From Mobilitalea sp. (GTDB taxonomy: Bacteria > Bacillota_A > Clostridia > Lachnospirales > Lachnospiraceae): a stretch of DNA of 21,129 bases. Within the stretch, counting starts at the first letter, position 1; the number at the start of each line of letters is the position of its first letter. Shown here piece by piece: positions 1 through 7,124 of this stretch. The stretch covers positions 1-21,129 of the forward strand of contig JARKQP010000316.1 of assembly GCA_029974875.1 (NCBI GenBank). The letters are read 5' to 3'. The notes beneath the pieces are model-generated. The model worked only from the letters and a program-made list of their open reading frames with translations. It was not told the origin of the DNA and did no database searches. Both the position numbers and the translations under genes were made by a program.

Positions 1-1
1 A

Positions 2-913
2 TCGAAAGGATTCTGGGTTGAGTTTTTCAAATATGTGTCAGCAGTAGGGTTTAAAGGAATTGAGCTACCTTTTAATCCTTATAACAGTGACCCGATGGCA
101 TTTGAGACGGGCAGATGCGGAATTCCCTGCAATGCAGTGGCAGTACGGTCAAAATATGGCTCGCCGGAGGAATTTCTCGCAATGCTGAAGGAATTCGGCA
201 TCGAAGAAGTGACCAGTGTCCATGTAAATGCCAATGATGCAATGCTGGAGGTTGTAGCCGCTGCCAGGGAGGCAGAGGATTATTATGAATTATTCCGCGA
301 TATGTGCCTGCAGGCAATTGACCATCTGATTTCCTTGCAGGGAAAGGGACTGGTGATCTCACCTACTCCTGAGATAGGTTGGTTGGAAACAATGTTTAAA
401 GGTGACTTAGATCAAAAATTCACTGATAAAACTGTAGAGATTTTAAGCGAGGTAGTTGAGGAAGCAGAGAAAAAAGGAATCCAGGTCGCTTTAAAAACTG
501 AATATTGGAGCTTGTTCCGCGGCAATAAGATGGCGAAACTCCTGGAAAGGGTAAGGGGTTCCTATCTGTGCCCTGATTTGGCCCACATGCAGATTGCAGG
601 AGATCCAACTACGGTGGTGGTGAATGCACACAAGCATCAGGTAGCTTATATGCGCCTGAGTGATACCGCCTTTAAGGATTCTTTTAATAACTGGAAAAAG
701 ATCAATGCAGAAATTCCGGTGGAGGGACCTCAGAAGGTATTTTGCGATCTTGGTGAAGGAACAGTAGATCTTCTTAGTGCAGTTCAGGTATTAAAGGATA
801 ATAACTACGACGGCTGGGTAATTTGTGAACAGAAGAAGACACTGGATGTATATCGCGGACTGCTAAAGCTGGGCTGGTTCGTTCAACATAAAATTGTAGA
901 AAAATTGAGATAG
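2..913 (+). CDS. Sugar phosphate isomerase/epimerase-like TIM-barrel protein (5' truncated by window)
   Basis: This is an AP-endonuclease-2-type TIM barrel of the xylose isomerase/IolE/tagatose 3-epimerase superfamily. The frame is open from base 2, and the residues before the first possible start (GTG at 35) already align with its neighbour: FFKYVSAVGFKGIEL here, IIKYHIGAGFTGIEL in the next gene. The true start is therefore left of the window. Shared landmarks are the FGIEEVT strand, KTEYWS (first Glu ligand), CPDLAH (Asp ligand) and VICEQ (last Glu). At the third ligand position the neighbour has YFHLKDT, but this protein has YMRLSDT (Arg codon 653-655), so the usual metal-binding His is missing. 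It may be a non-catalytic or altered-metal partner of the next protein. Its stop overlaps the ribosome binding site of the next gene, so the two are translationally close. The family call is firm; the substrate is unknown. Confidence 0.85.
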   Translation, partial: SKGFWVEFFKYVSAVGFKGIELPFNPYNSDPMAFETGRCGIPCNAVAVRSKYGSPEEFLAMLKEFGIEEVTSVHVNANDAMLEVVAAAREAEDYYELFRDMCLQAIDHLISLQGKGLVISPTPEIGWLETMFKGDLDQKFTDKTVEILSEVVEEAEKKGIQVALKTEYWSLFRGNKMAKLLERVRGSYLCPDLAHMQIAGDPTTVVVNAHKHQVAYMRLSDTAFKDSFNNWKKINAEIPVEGPQKVFCDLGEGTVDLLSAVQVLKDNNYDGWVICEQKKTLDVYRGLLKLGWFVQHKIVEKLR

Positions 914-925
914 GAGGCGGGGAGC

Positions 926-1858
926 ATGGGAAATTTAAAATATTCATATCAGACTAATATGTGGGGCCTTAAGGTTCAATATCCTCAGCTGACTAACTGG
1001 GACGAATGGTACAAGGGTGACTTCAGCAACGCGGTATATTACCTGGATTGGGATCAGATTATCAAATACCATATTGGTGCAGGCTTTACCGGAATTGAGC
1101 TTATGTTCCATATGGAACCCTACATCAAGCAATTCTTCGGGGAAGCAAAGAAATTCACGGAGTTTGTAAAGAAAAGAGGAATTGAGGAGGTTACCGGAAC
1201 CTTTGCCATTGCCTTCAATTCCCAGGATAAATCAAAATTTGATGAGGCATTGCAGCCCCTGGATGCAATTGCTGATTTCACAAAGGAATTAGGCGGACAC
1301 AGGATCAATATCATGCCCTGCGGCGGATACTACGGACTGGGACCCCTGGATAAGGAGCAGATCCAGAATGCGGCACATTTTATGAATGAATTTGGGAAGC
1401 GTTGTGCGGAAAAAGACATTATTCCCTGTGTACATACGGAATTCTGGGGCTCTATCAATAAGGATGAGCTGGAGAGATATATTGAGCATATTGACCAGAA
1501 ATATGTGGGCTTCTGCCTGGATACGGCACAGGTATCAATCCTTGGCTTTGATGTAGTAAAGTTCTACGATACCTACCATGATTTTGTAAAGTACTTCCAC
1601 TTAAAGGATACCACCTTCCCCAATTCACCGGATGAATTAAGGCTATGTGCGGGTGCTGAATTCCAGGATAACGGTGACCGTTGGTTCTGGGAGCTGGGCT
1701 CTGGGGCAGTTGATTTTGTAGGCCTGTGGAAGCTGTTAAAGAAATATGAATACAAGGGCTGGATTGGACTGGAGACCGATGGAACGCCGGATCCCATGGC
1801 AACCATGCTGCTGTCAAAATACTATATCAACCACGTATTACACCCTATTTACGAATAA
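926..1858 (+). CDS. Sugar phosphate isomerase/epimerase-like TIM-barrel protein
   Basis: A 310-residue cytoplasmic TIM-barrel protein of the xylose isomerase-like/AP endonuclease 2 superfamily. All four expected divalent-metal ligands can be placed: E172 in HTEFWG, D199 in CLDTAQ, H225 in YFHLKDT and E283 in GLETDG. This is the layout of the tagatose/psicose 3-epimerase and IolE families. Members act on keto sugars or keto cyclitols by proton transfer next to the carbonyl, which suits a gene followed directly by a Gfo/Idh dehydrogenase. The AGGAGG site at 912-917 overlaps the stop of the upstream paralogue and sets the ATG at 926. It is similar to that paralogue along its whole length, which suggests tandem duplication. 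Proteins of this type include inosose dehydratases, epimerases and 3-keto-glycoside lyases, so the exact reaction is not assigned. Confidence 0.88.
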   Translation: MGNLKYSYQTNMWGLKVQYPQLTNWDEWYKGDFSNAVYYLDWDQIIKYHIGAGFTGIELMFHMEPYIKQFFGEAKKFTEFVKKRGIEEVTGTFAIAFNSQDKSKFDEALQPLDAIADFTKELGGHRINIMPCGGYYGLGPLDKEQIQNAAHFMNEFGKRCAEKDIIPCVHTEFWGSINKDELERYIEHIDQKYVGFCLDTAQVSILGFDVVKFYDTYHDFVKYFHLKDTTFPNSPDELRLCAGAEFQDNGDRWFWELGSGAVDFVGLWKLLKKYEYKGWIGLETDGTPDPMATMLLSKYYINHVLHPIYE

Positions 1859-1891
1859 AGAACATTAAAAACAGAAAGGCATGGTATAGCA

Positions 1892-3067
1892 ATGAGAAAA
1901 GTGAAAGTCGGCATAATCGGCTGTGGAGTTATTTGCCAGACCTATATGAGAAATCTTACAACGCTCTTTGAGAACCTGGAGGTAGTTGCAGTAGCGGATA
2001 TGTTCCCCGAGAAAGCGCAGGAGGTAGCGGGGCAGTTTAATGTTCCTAAGGCTTGTACCGTGGATGAGCTGCTGGCAGACCCGGAGGTGGAGCTTGTCGC
2101 AAACCTGACGATTCCCAAGGCCCATAAGGAGATTAATATGAAAGCCCTGGAGGCAGGCAAGCATGTGTACTGCGAAAAGCCCCTGGCTATGACCCTGGAG
2201 GATGCCAAGGAACAGATTGAACTGGCTAAGGAGAAGAACCTGCTGCTGGGCTGTGCGCCGGATACCTTCCTGGGCGCCGGGCTGCAGACCTGCAGGAAGG
2301 TCATTGAAGAGGGCTGGATCGGAAAGCCCCTCGGTGCCACCGTTAATCTGGTGGGACATGGACATGAGACCTGGCATCCTGCACCGGAATTCTATTATAA
2401 GGAGGGCGCAGGCCCCATGCTGGATATGGGACCTTACTATATTACGGCGCTGGTTTCCTTATTGGGTCCCATTGATAAGATTTACTGCCTTGCAAAGAAA
2501 TCCTTTGATAAGCGTGTCATTACCAGCAAGGCCCAGAGAGGGAAAGAAATTGACGTGGATGTGATGACACACTATGCCGGAATTATGGAATTCAAAAACG
2601 GGGTGGTTGTCAACATTAATATGAGCTTTGATGTATGGCTGTCCAACCTTCCCCAGTTTGAGATCTTCGGATCGGAGGGAACCCTGGTGGTGCCGGATCC
2701 GAACATGTTCGGAGGCCCCGTAAAGCTGTTAAGGGGTAACAGCATGGTGGACAGCGTGGAAGGAATGGATGTTGGGGAAGCGGTAGAGAAGATCCATTCC
2801 CAGGAGATGTATGAATTCTTCAAGGAGGTTCCGCTGCTCTATAATAAATCAGAGGATAACATGCGGGGGCTGGGTCTCCTTGACATGGCCTACTCCATCG
2901 TCAGCGGCAGGAGCCATAGGACAAATACAGACCTGGTTTACCATGTCACGGAAGCATTATTAAGCTTTGACGTGGCCGCAAAGACAGGCAAGGTCTATAA
3001 GATGAAATCCACCTGCAGGCAGCCAAAACCGATTCCTACGGGGTTAAAAAACGGAACCTTGGATTAA
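1892..3067 (+). CDS. Gfo/Idh/MocA family NAD(P)-dependent oxidoreductase 1
   Basis: A 391-residue cytoplasmic dehydrogenase. The N-terminal Rossmann fold begins KVGIIGCGVICQTY (residues 5-18), with an acidic residue after beta-2 (VAVAD, residues 32-36) that favours NAD(H). The hallmark CEKP motif is at residues 94-97, with K96 as the expected catalytic Lys. The C-terminal domain carries MLDMGPYYITAL (residues 176-187). Here D178 is followed by Tyr where the classic family motif has His, a variant I recall from a large clostridial subgroup. Such enzymes oxidise a sugar, glycoside or cyclitol hydroxyl to a ketone. It lies 33 bp after the second epimerase-like gene and 26 bp before the transporter ATPase, within the same operon. 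The ribosome binding site is weak (GAAAGG at 1874-1879, 12 bases before ATG), so expression may be lower than that of its neighbours. Confidence 0.92.
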   Translation: MRKVKVGIIGCGVICQTYMRNLTTLFENLEVVAVADMFPEKAQEVAGQFNVPKACTVDELLADPEVELVANLTIPKAHKEINMKALEAGKHVYCEKPLAMTLEDAKEQIELAKEKNLLLGCAPDTFLGAGLQTCRKVIEEGWIGKPLGATVNLVGHGHETWHPAPEFYYKEGAGPMLDMGPYYITALVSLLGPIDKIYCLAKKSFDKRVITSKAQRGKEIDVDVMTHYAGIMEFKNGVVVNINMSFDVWLSNLPQFEIFGSEGTLVVPDPNMFGGPVKLLRGNSMVDSVEGMDVGEAVEKIHSQEMYEFFKEVPLLYNKSEDNMRGLGLLDMAYSIVSGRSHRTNTDLVYHVTEALLSFDVAAKTGKVYKMKSTCRQPKPIPTGLKNGTLD

Positions 3068-3093
3068 CGGGGGCTTGAAACAAGGAGAAGGAT

Positions 3094-4599
3094 ATGGAGA
3101 AACAGCTCTTACTGAAAATGAACGATATCACCAAAAGATTTTCATCAACAGTGGCTCTTTCAAATGTTTCAATCGGATTTAACCGCGGTGAAATCCGTGG
3201 TTTGATTGGTGAAAATGGTTCCGGCAAATCAACTCTATCAAATGTTATTGCGGGTGTTTTTGCCCCGGACAGCGGTTCTATGGAATGGATGGGGCAGCCT
3301 TACGCCCCCCATTCCATGATGGATTCCAGCGCCAACAAGATCTGCATGATCGTGCAGGAGATGGCAACCATCAACAATCTTACGGTTGCTGAAAATATGT
3401 TTTTGGGGAATGAGAAGCAGTTTTCAAAAAACGGTATCATTGACCGCAAGGCCATGAGGGCAGAAGCAAAAAAGGCATTACAGCAGATTGGGATTGATTT
3501 TATTGATCCCTCTGCAGTGATTAATACAGTGTCCTTTGAAAATAGAAAATTAATTGAAGTAGCCAGGGCGATTTACCGGGATCCGGAGCTGCTGATTGTG
3601 GATGAGACGACAACAGCCCTGTCACAGGCCGGAAGGGATACCCTCTATAGGGTGATGCATGGGCTTTGTGCGAAGGACAAGGCGGTTATCTTTATTTCCC
3701 ATGACCTGGAAGAATTAATGCAGCATTCGGACAGCGTTTCCGTTATGAGGGATGGCGTATATGTAAAGACGGTGGAACGAAGGGAGCTAAATACGGATCT
3801 TCTAAAGACACTGATGATTGGCCGTGAGCTTGGGGAGCATTATTACCGCTCCGATTATGACCATACCTGGGGCAGTGAGGTGGTTTTAAAACTGGAGGAT
3901 GTATGCTTTGAAAGGGAAGTGCGCCATGTTTCCTTCGAGCTGCACAAAGGTGAGATTCTGGGGCTGGGCGGACTTACGGACTGCGGCATGCACGAGCTTG
4001 GCAGAATTATCTTCGGCGTGCAAAAACCGGACAGGGGAACGGTCAGCCTGAGCCGGAAGGGCTTGAAAATCAGCTCTCCCCGTGTGGCAATTGCCAATAA
4101 AGTGGCATACATATCAAAAAACAGGGATCAGGAAGCCCTGCACCTAAGTGCATCCATTAAAGAAAATATCTGTCTTCCTTCCTATGACAAGATCAAAAAA
4201 GGGTTTATGATCGCGGAGTCAAAGGAAAAGTCACTAAGCTCTGAGATGGCAAAGCTGCTGGAGGTGAAAATGAGCGGTATTAACCAGCTTGTCATGAATC
4301 TCAGCGGAGGCAACAAGCAGAAGGTAGCAATTGCAAAATGGCTTGGGAATGATTCTGAAATCCTGATCCTGGACTGCCCGACAAGGGGAATTGACATCGG
4401 TGTTAAGGCGGCCATCTACCGGCTGATGGAAAAGTTAAAATTGGAAGGAAAATCCATCCTGATGATTTCTGAGGAGCTTCCGGAGCTGATCGGCATGAGC
4501 GACAGGATCCTCATCATGAAGAATGGGCAGGTCTCCGGTGAATTTCTAAGGTCGGAAGCATTATCAGAATCAGACATTATTGACAAGATGATTTCTTAA
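3094..4599 (+). CDS. CUT2-type sugar ABC transporter ATP-binding protein (RbsA/MglA-like)
   Basis: A 501-residue protein with two fused nucleotide-binding domains, the usual size for RbsA, MglA and XylG. Domain 1 has an intact Walker A (GENGSGKS, 39-46), Walker B LLIVDE (166-171) and switch His H203, but its signature reads VSFENRK (146-152) instead of LSGGQ. Domain 2 has a perfect signature LSGGNKQ (403-409). It also has a broken P-loop (GLGGLTDCGMHEL, 290-302), Walker B ILILDC (423-428) with Cys in place of the catalytic Glu, and Glu at the switch-His position (E460). Loss of the C-terminal P-loop is common in this family; the Cys is less usual. A full site can form only from domain 1 Walker motifs plus the domain 2 signature. 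AAGGAGAAGG at 3081-3090 lies just before the start. It would energise the two permeases encoded downstream. Confidence 0.95.
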   Translation: MEKQLLLKMNDITKRFSSTVALSNVSIGFNRGEIRGLIGENGSGKSTLSNVIAGVFAPDSGSMEWMGQPYAPHSMMDSSANKICMIVQEMATINNLTVAENMFLGNEKQFSKNGIIDRKAMRAEAKKALQQIGIDFIDPSAVINTVSFENRKLIEVARAIYRDPELLIVDETTTALSQAGRDTLYRVMHGLCAKDKAVIFISHDLEELMQHSDSVSVMRDGVYVKTVERRELNTDLLKTLMIGRELGEHYYRSDYDHTWGSEVVLKLEDVCFEREVRHVSFELHKGEILGLGGLTDCGMHELGRIIFGVQKPDRGTVSLSRKGLKISSPRVAIANKVAYISKNRDQEALHLSASIKENICLPSYDKIKKGFMIAESKEKSLSSEMAKLLEVKMSGINQLVMNLSGGNKQKVAIAKWLGNDSEILILDCPTRGIDIGVKAAIYRLMEKLKLEGKSILMISEELPELIGMSDRILIMKNGQVSGEFLRSEALSESDIIDKMIS

Positions 4600-4614
4600 A
4601 GGAGGGCTTAGGTC

Positions 4615-5541
4615 GTGAAACATAAATTGGATTTTAAAGCTCTCGTCCCATATATGGGATTGATAGCAATTGTATTGATTTTCTCTATTGCAAGCGGCAA
4701 TGAGCTCCTATCCCCAAGAAACATCAAGGTAATCGTCAACCAAATGCTGATTATTATGATCGGAGCCTTAGGCACCAGCTTTGTTTTGGCAATCGGCAAG
4801 CTGGATTTCTCCCTGGGAAGCCTGGTGGGTGTCACGGCTACCGTTGGGTGCCTGGTATCAAAATCCTTTGGAATTATACCGGCGCTCCTTGCCGTATTGG
4901 TAATTGGGGCGCTGACAGGTATCCTGATCGGAGGATTGCATGCAGCCTTTCAGCTAAATCCCTTCATTATCTCCATTACGGTTTTATTCATGTACCGTGG
5001 GCTGACATGGATATTGAATAATGACGGCTCCATTGCGTTACCCATTGCCATGTATAAATATGACAAACTAAGCTACAGGGTAATCATTGCGCTGCTGGTG
5101 TTAGTAATTGTTTTCCTGTTATTTAATAAGACAAAGTTCGGAAAGTACTGTAAGGCAGTCGGTTCAGGTGAGATGGCGGCGCTGCAGTCCGGTGTGCCGG
5201 TCAACAAGGTAAAAATAATAGCCTATTCCATCTCAGGGCTATTTGGTGGTTTATGTGGACTTTTAAGCTTAATCCGGTCGGGAACCTCCTTTACGACGAC
5301 GGGCCAGATGTTTGAGACAGAGGTACTGATTGCATTAGTATTAGGAGGAATGCCTTTATCCGGGGGCTCTAAGGCAAGGGTAAGGGCGGCCGTCATTGGA
5401 GCCCTCTCCCTGGCAGTACTGGGAAATGGACTGGTGCTCTGTGGGGTGGATGCAAAGCTGCAGGAAGGAATTGAAGGAATCATCCTGCTGCTGATTGTAG
5501 CCTTATCCTATGAACGTGCTAACGTTGCAGTTATTGATTAA
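4615..5541 (+). CDS. CUT2-type sugar ABC transporter permease 1 (RbsC-like)
   Basis: A 308-residue, very hydrophobic inner-membrane protein of the BPD_transp_2/RbsC family. The family signatures are present: a cytoplasmic stretch AVGSGEMAALQSGVPVNKVK (the usual N-AA-SGI-V---K motif) followed by ALVLGGMPLSGG, the conserved Gly-rich loop. The start is GTG at 4615, set by AAAGGAGGG at 4598-4606, which overlaps the stop codon of the ATPase gene. This means tight coupling with the ATPase. About eight to ten membrane segments can be traced. Since a second, divergent permease gene follows the binding-protein gene, the channel is likely a heterodimer like LsrC/LsrD rather than an RbsC homodimer. That pairing is inference. 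Confidence 0.94.
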   Translation: MKHKLDFKALVPYMGLIAIVLIFSIASGNELLSPRNIKVIVNQMLIIMIGALGTSFVLAIGKLDFSLGSLVGVTATVGCLVSKSFGIIPALLAVLVIGALTGILIGGLHAAFQLNPFIISITVLFMYRGLTWILNNDGSIALPIAMYKYDKLSYRVIIALLVLVIVFLLFNKTKFGKYCKAVGSGEMAALQSGVPVNKVKIIAYSISGLFGGLCGLLSLIRSGTSFTTTGQMFETEVLIALVLGGMPLSGGSKARVRAAVIGALSLAVLGNGLVLCGVDAKLQEGIEGIILLLIVALSYERANVAVID

Positions 5542-5559
5542 GCGTACTCCGGGATCAGC

Positions 5560-5799
5560 CACTAAGATACATAATAAGTGGATTCTTAGGTGTACTCATA
5601 AAAAGGAGAAGGAAAGTGTGAAGAGAAGTTCTAAGTCACCAAAAAACGGTGCCTAACAACTTCTATGCTTCACACTGAAAGAACGCAGGGGCAGCGTTCT
5701 TCCCAATTATGTTTGTGCTGCCTACGGCAGCATGTCGGGAAGCTTGAAAAAAGTACTTTCAAACTATTTATTAAGGCCTATTCACTTTCTGAATAGGTC
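5560..5799 (+). promoter_or_regulatory. Hairpin-rich junction between permease 1 and binding-protein genes
   Basis: Six consecutive inverted repeats lie in 240 bases. (A) CACTAAGA 5560-5567 pairs with 5584-5592, with one bulge. (B) AGTGTGAAG 5615-5623 pairs with 5668-5676, continued inward by AGAAGTT 5624-5630 with 5658-5664, and capped by CACC/GGTG 5637-5651. (C) AAGAACGC 5679-5686 pairs with 5694-5701. (D) TGCTGCC 5716-5722 pairs with 5726-5732. (E) TTGAAA 5744-5749 pairs with 5757-5762. (F) GGCCTATTC 5775-5783 pairs with 5791-5799, with one G-U. Arms A to D and F are near perfect. None is followed by a clean U run, so this is not a plain terminator. Possible roles are mRNA stabilisation that sets binding-protein dosage (compare the malE-malF REP), attenuation, or a mobile palindromic element. 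I do not recognise a named RNA family. Confidence 0.8.
5618..5656 (+). CDS. Possible 12-residue leader peptide inside hairpin B
   Basis: A strong purine-rich ribosome binding site, AAAAAGGAGAAGGAAA (5601-5616), precedes no annotated gene. The nearest usable start is GTG at 5618, which gives a 12-codon reading frame MKRSSKSPKNGA ending in TAA at 5654-5656. It lies entirely within the long stem B (5615-5676), so a ribosome translating it would open that stem. That arrangement is typical of leader-peptide attenuators, but no codon run that would sense a particular amino acid stands out apart from Lys and Ser. The ribosome binding site could instead be the relic of an older start interrupted by the hairpin insertion. 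This is a tentative call. Confidence 0.25.
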   Translation: MKRSSKSPKNGA

Positions 5800-5828
5800 A
5801 TCAAAAAGTGAAAGGCACGGGTGTAATT

Positions 5829-7040
5829 ATGAAAAGATGGGTGAAACAAATCTCGGTAGTACTGGTAGTAGTGTTGGTTTTTATGGGAACCTTTACAGGC
5901 TGTGGCAATACAACGCAGACCTCAGGGACTTCAGACAAAACGTCCCAGTCAGACAAAGCTGCGCCGGGGGAAAATGATGGAACGGGAACAAAAGGGAACC
6001 AGCTTCCGGAAGAATTTACATTAGCCATGATCGTTGTAACAACCTCAGGAGGGCTGTTCCAAAAATGTTCGGAGCTGCTGGAGCTGGCAGGGAAAGCCTG
6101 CGGCTTTAAAGTAATCTATGATGTAGGTGCAGTATCCCCGGAAGACCAGATTACAAGTGTTGAGAATGTTATTTCGGCTGGAGCGGATGCTATCGTATTC
6201 ATTAACTTTACCACGGACGTCCTTCCCAAGGTTGCCCGGATTTGTGATGAGAATGAGGTATACTGGGCACAGTTTTTGCGTGATGTGACGGATCCGGAGA
6301 TTTTGGACATGTTAGATTCAAGCAAATATTATGTTGGCAGGGCCTATACGGATGAAGCTGCGGTAGCCATGGATGCCCTTGCCTCCTTTAAGGAAAACGG
6401 GGTTAAAAAGGCAGCAATCGTAGGACCCGCTACCGGAGATATCACAACGGATACAAGAGCCCAGGTATTTAAGGAAAATGCGGCTGACTATGGTATTGAG
6501 GTGGTTACGGAGGTTCGTACCCTAACAGACGCCACGGATGCGGCAGAGGCTGTTAATAATATTGTTGCCAGCTATCCTGATTGTGATGGCATTTTCTGTA
6601 TCAGCGGCAGTGATTCCAGGGGACAGGGCTGTATCCAGGCGCTCCAGTCCCTGGGCAAAGCAGGCAAGATCAAGCTTGCAATGGTAGATTTTATCGATGG
6701 CATTGCGGAGCAAATCGATAACGGAACTGTTACCTGCGCTATCGGAGGACAGTATCCTAACATCCTGTTCACGACCATGATGCTGGTAAACCAGCTCTCA
6801 GGAGATCCGTTAAACGGAGGAGATAAGGTTCTGGCCAAGATGCATAACCTGGTGCTTAAGAGCTCGGAGGACTGTGAAGCATATTTTAAATACTGTGAAG
6901 GTGAAGATGGGGCATTGGCTTATAATGAAGAGGAAATCAGGGCTCTCAGCAAATATTTCAACCCGGATTTAACTTATGAAAAGTTCCAGGAGATCTGTGA
7001 TAGCTATGGTATGGAGGATGTGTTAAGCAGAAGGCAGTAA
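5829..7040 (+). CDS. Sugar-binding lipoprotein of the CUT2 ABC transporter (RbsB-like)
   Basis: A 403-residue extracellular solute-binding protein anchored as a lipoprotein. Residues 1-24 form a signal peptide with K2, R3 and K6, then a hydrophobic run, and a lipobox FTGC with C25 as the lipidated residue. A Ser/Thr/Gly-rich linker (about 26-58) precedes a type-1 periplasmic-binding fold beginning FTLAMIVVTTSGG. Further fold marks are ISAGADAIVFI and DGIFCISGSDSRGQGCIQAL. I chose ATG 5829 over the in-frame GTG 5808 because it puts the positive charges at the N-terminus; AAAGG 5811-5815 is the likely ribosome site. The gene lies behind the hairpin-rich junction, which may let it be expressed at a different level from the permease. 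The ligand class (pentose, hexose, glycoside or cyclitol) cannot be told from sequence alone. Confidence 0.92.
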   Translation: MKRWVKQISVVLVVVLVFMGTFTGCGNTTQTSGTSDKTSQSDKAAPGENDGTGTKGNQLPEEFTLAMIVVTTSGGLFQKCSELLELAGKACGFKVIYDVGAVSPEDQITSVENVISAGADAIVFINFTTDVLPKVARICDENEVYWAQFLRDVTDPEILDMLDSSKYYVGRAYTDEAAVAMDALASFKENGVKKAAIVGPATGDITTDTRAQVFKENAADYGIEVVTEVRTLTDATDAAEAVNNIVASYPDCDGIFCISGSDSRGQGCIQALQSLGKAGKIKLAMVDFIDGIAEQIDNGTVTCAIGGQYPNILFTTMMLVNQLSGDPLNGGDKVLAKMHNLVLKSSEDCEAYFKYCEGEDGALAYNEEEIRALSKYFNPDLTYEKFQEICDSYGMEDVLSRRQ

Positions 7041-7059
7041 GGACTTGTCTGGATCAGCT

Positions 7060-7101
7060 AAGGGATTTCTAAAATAATATACTTCATTTTGGGAATCCCT
7101 T
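7060..7101 (+). promoter_or_regulatory. 16-bp intercistronic hairpin between binding protein and permease 2
   Basis: The arm AAGGGATTTCTAAAAT (7060-7075) pairs with ATTTTGGGAATCCCTT (7086-7101) over 16 base pairs, with two G-U pairs and a 10-base loop. No U run follows, and the ribosome site for permease 2 (AAGGAG, 7114-7119) starts 12 bases downstream. An mRNA 3'-end protector for the binding-protein cistron is the simplest reading, since binding proteins are usually needed in excess over permeases. Confidence 0.75.
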
Positions 7102-7124
7102 GCATCGGCATATAAGGAGTGTAT

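Noticed and set aside
1881..1889. Two-codon frame ATG GTA TAG just before oxidoreductase 1
   Set aside because: GAAAGG is only one base before this ATG, so it cannot direct initiation there; it is spacer before ATG 1892.
5732..5977. 81-codon plus-strand frame overlapping the binding-protein start
   Set aside because: It begins inside hairpin D, has no ribosome site and overlaps the well-supported lipoprotein gene in another frame.
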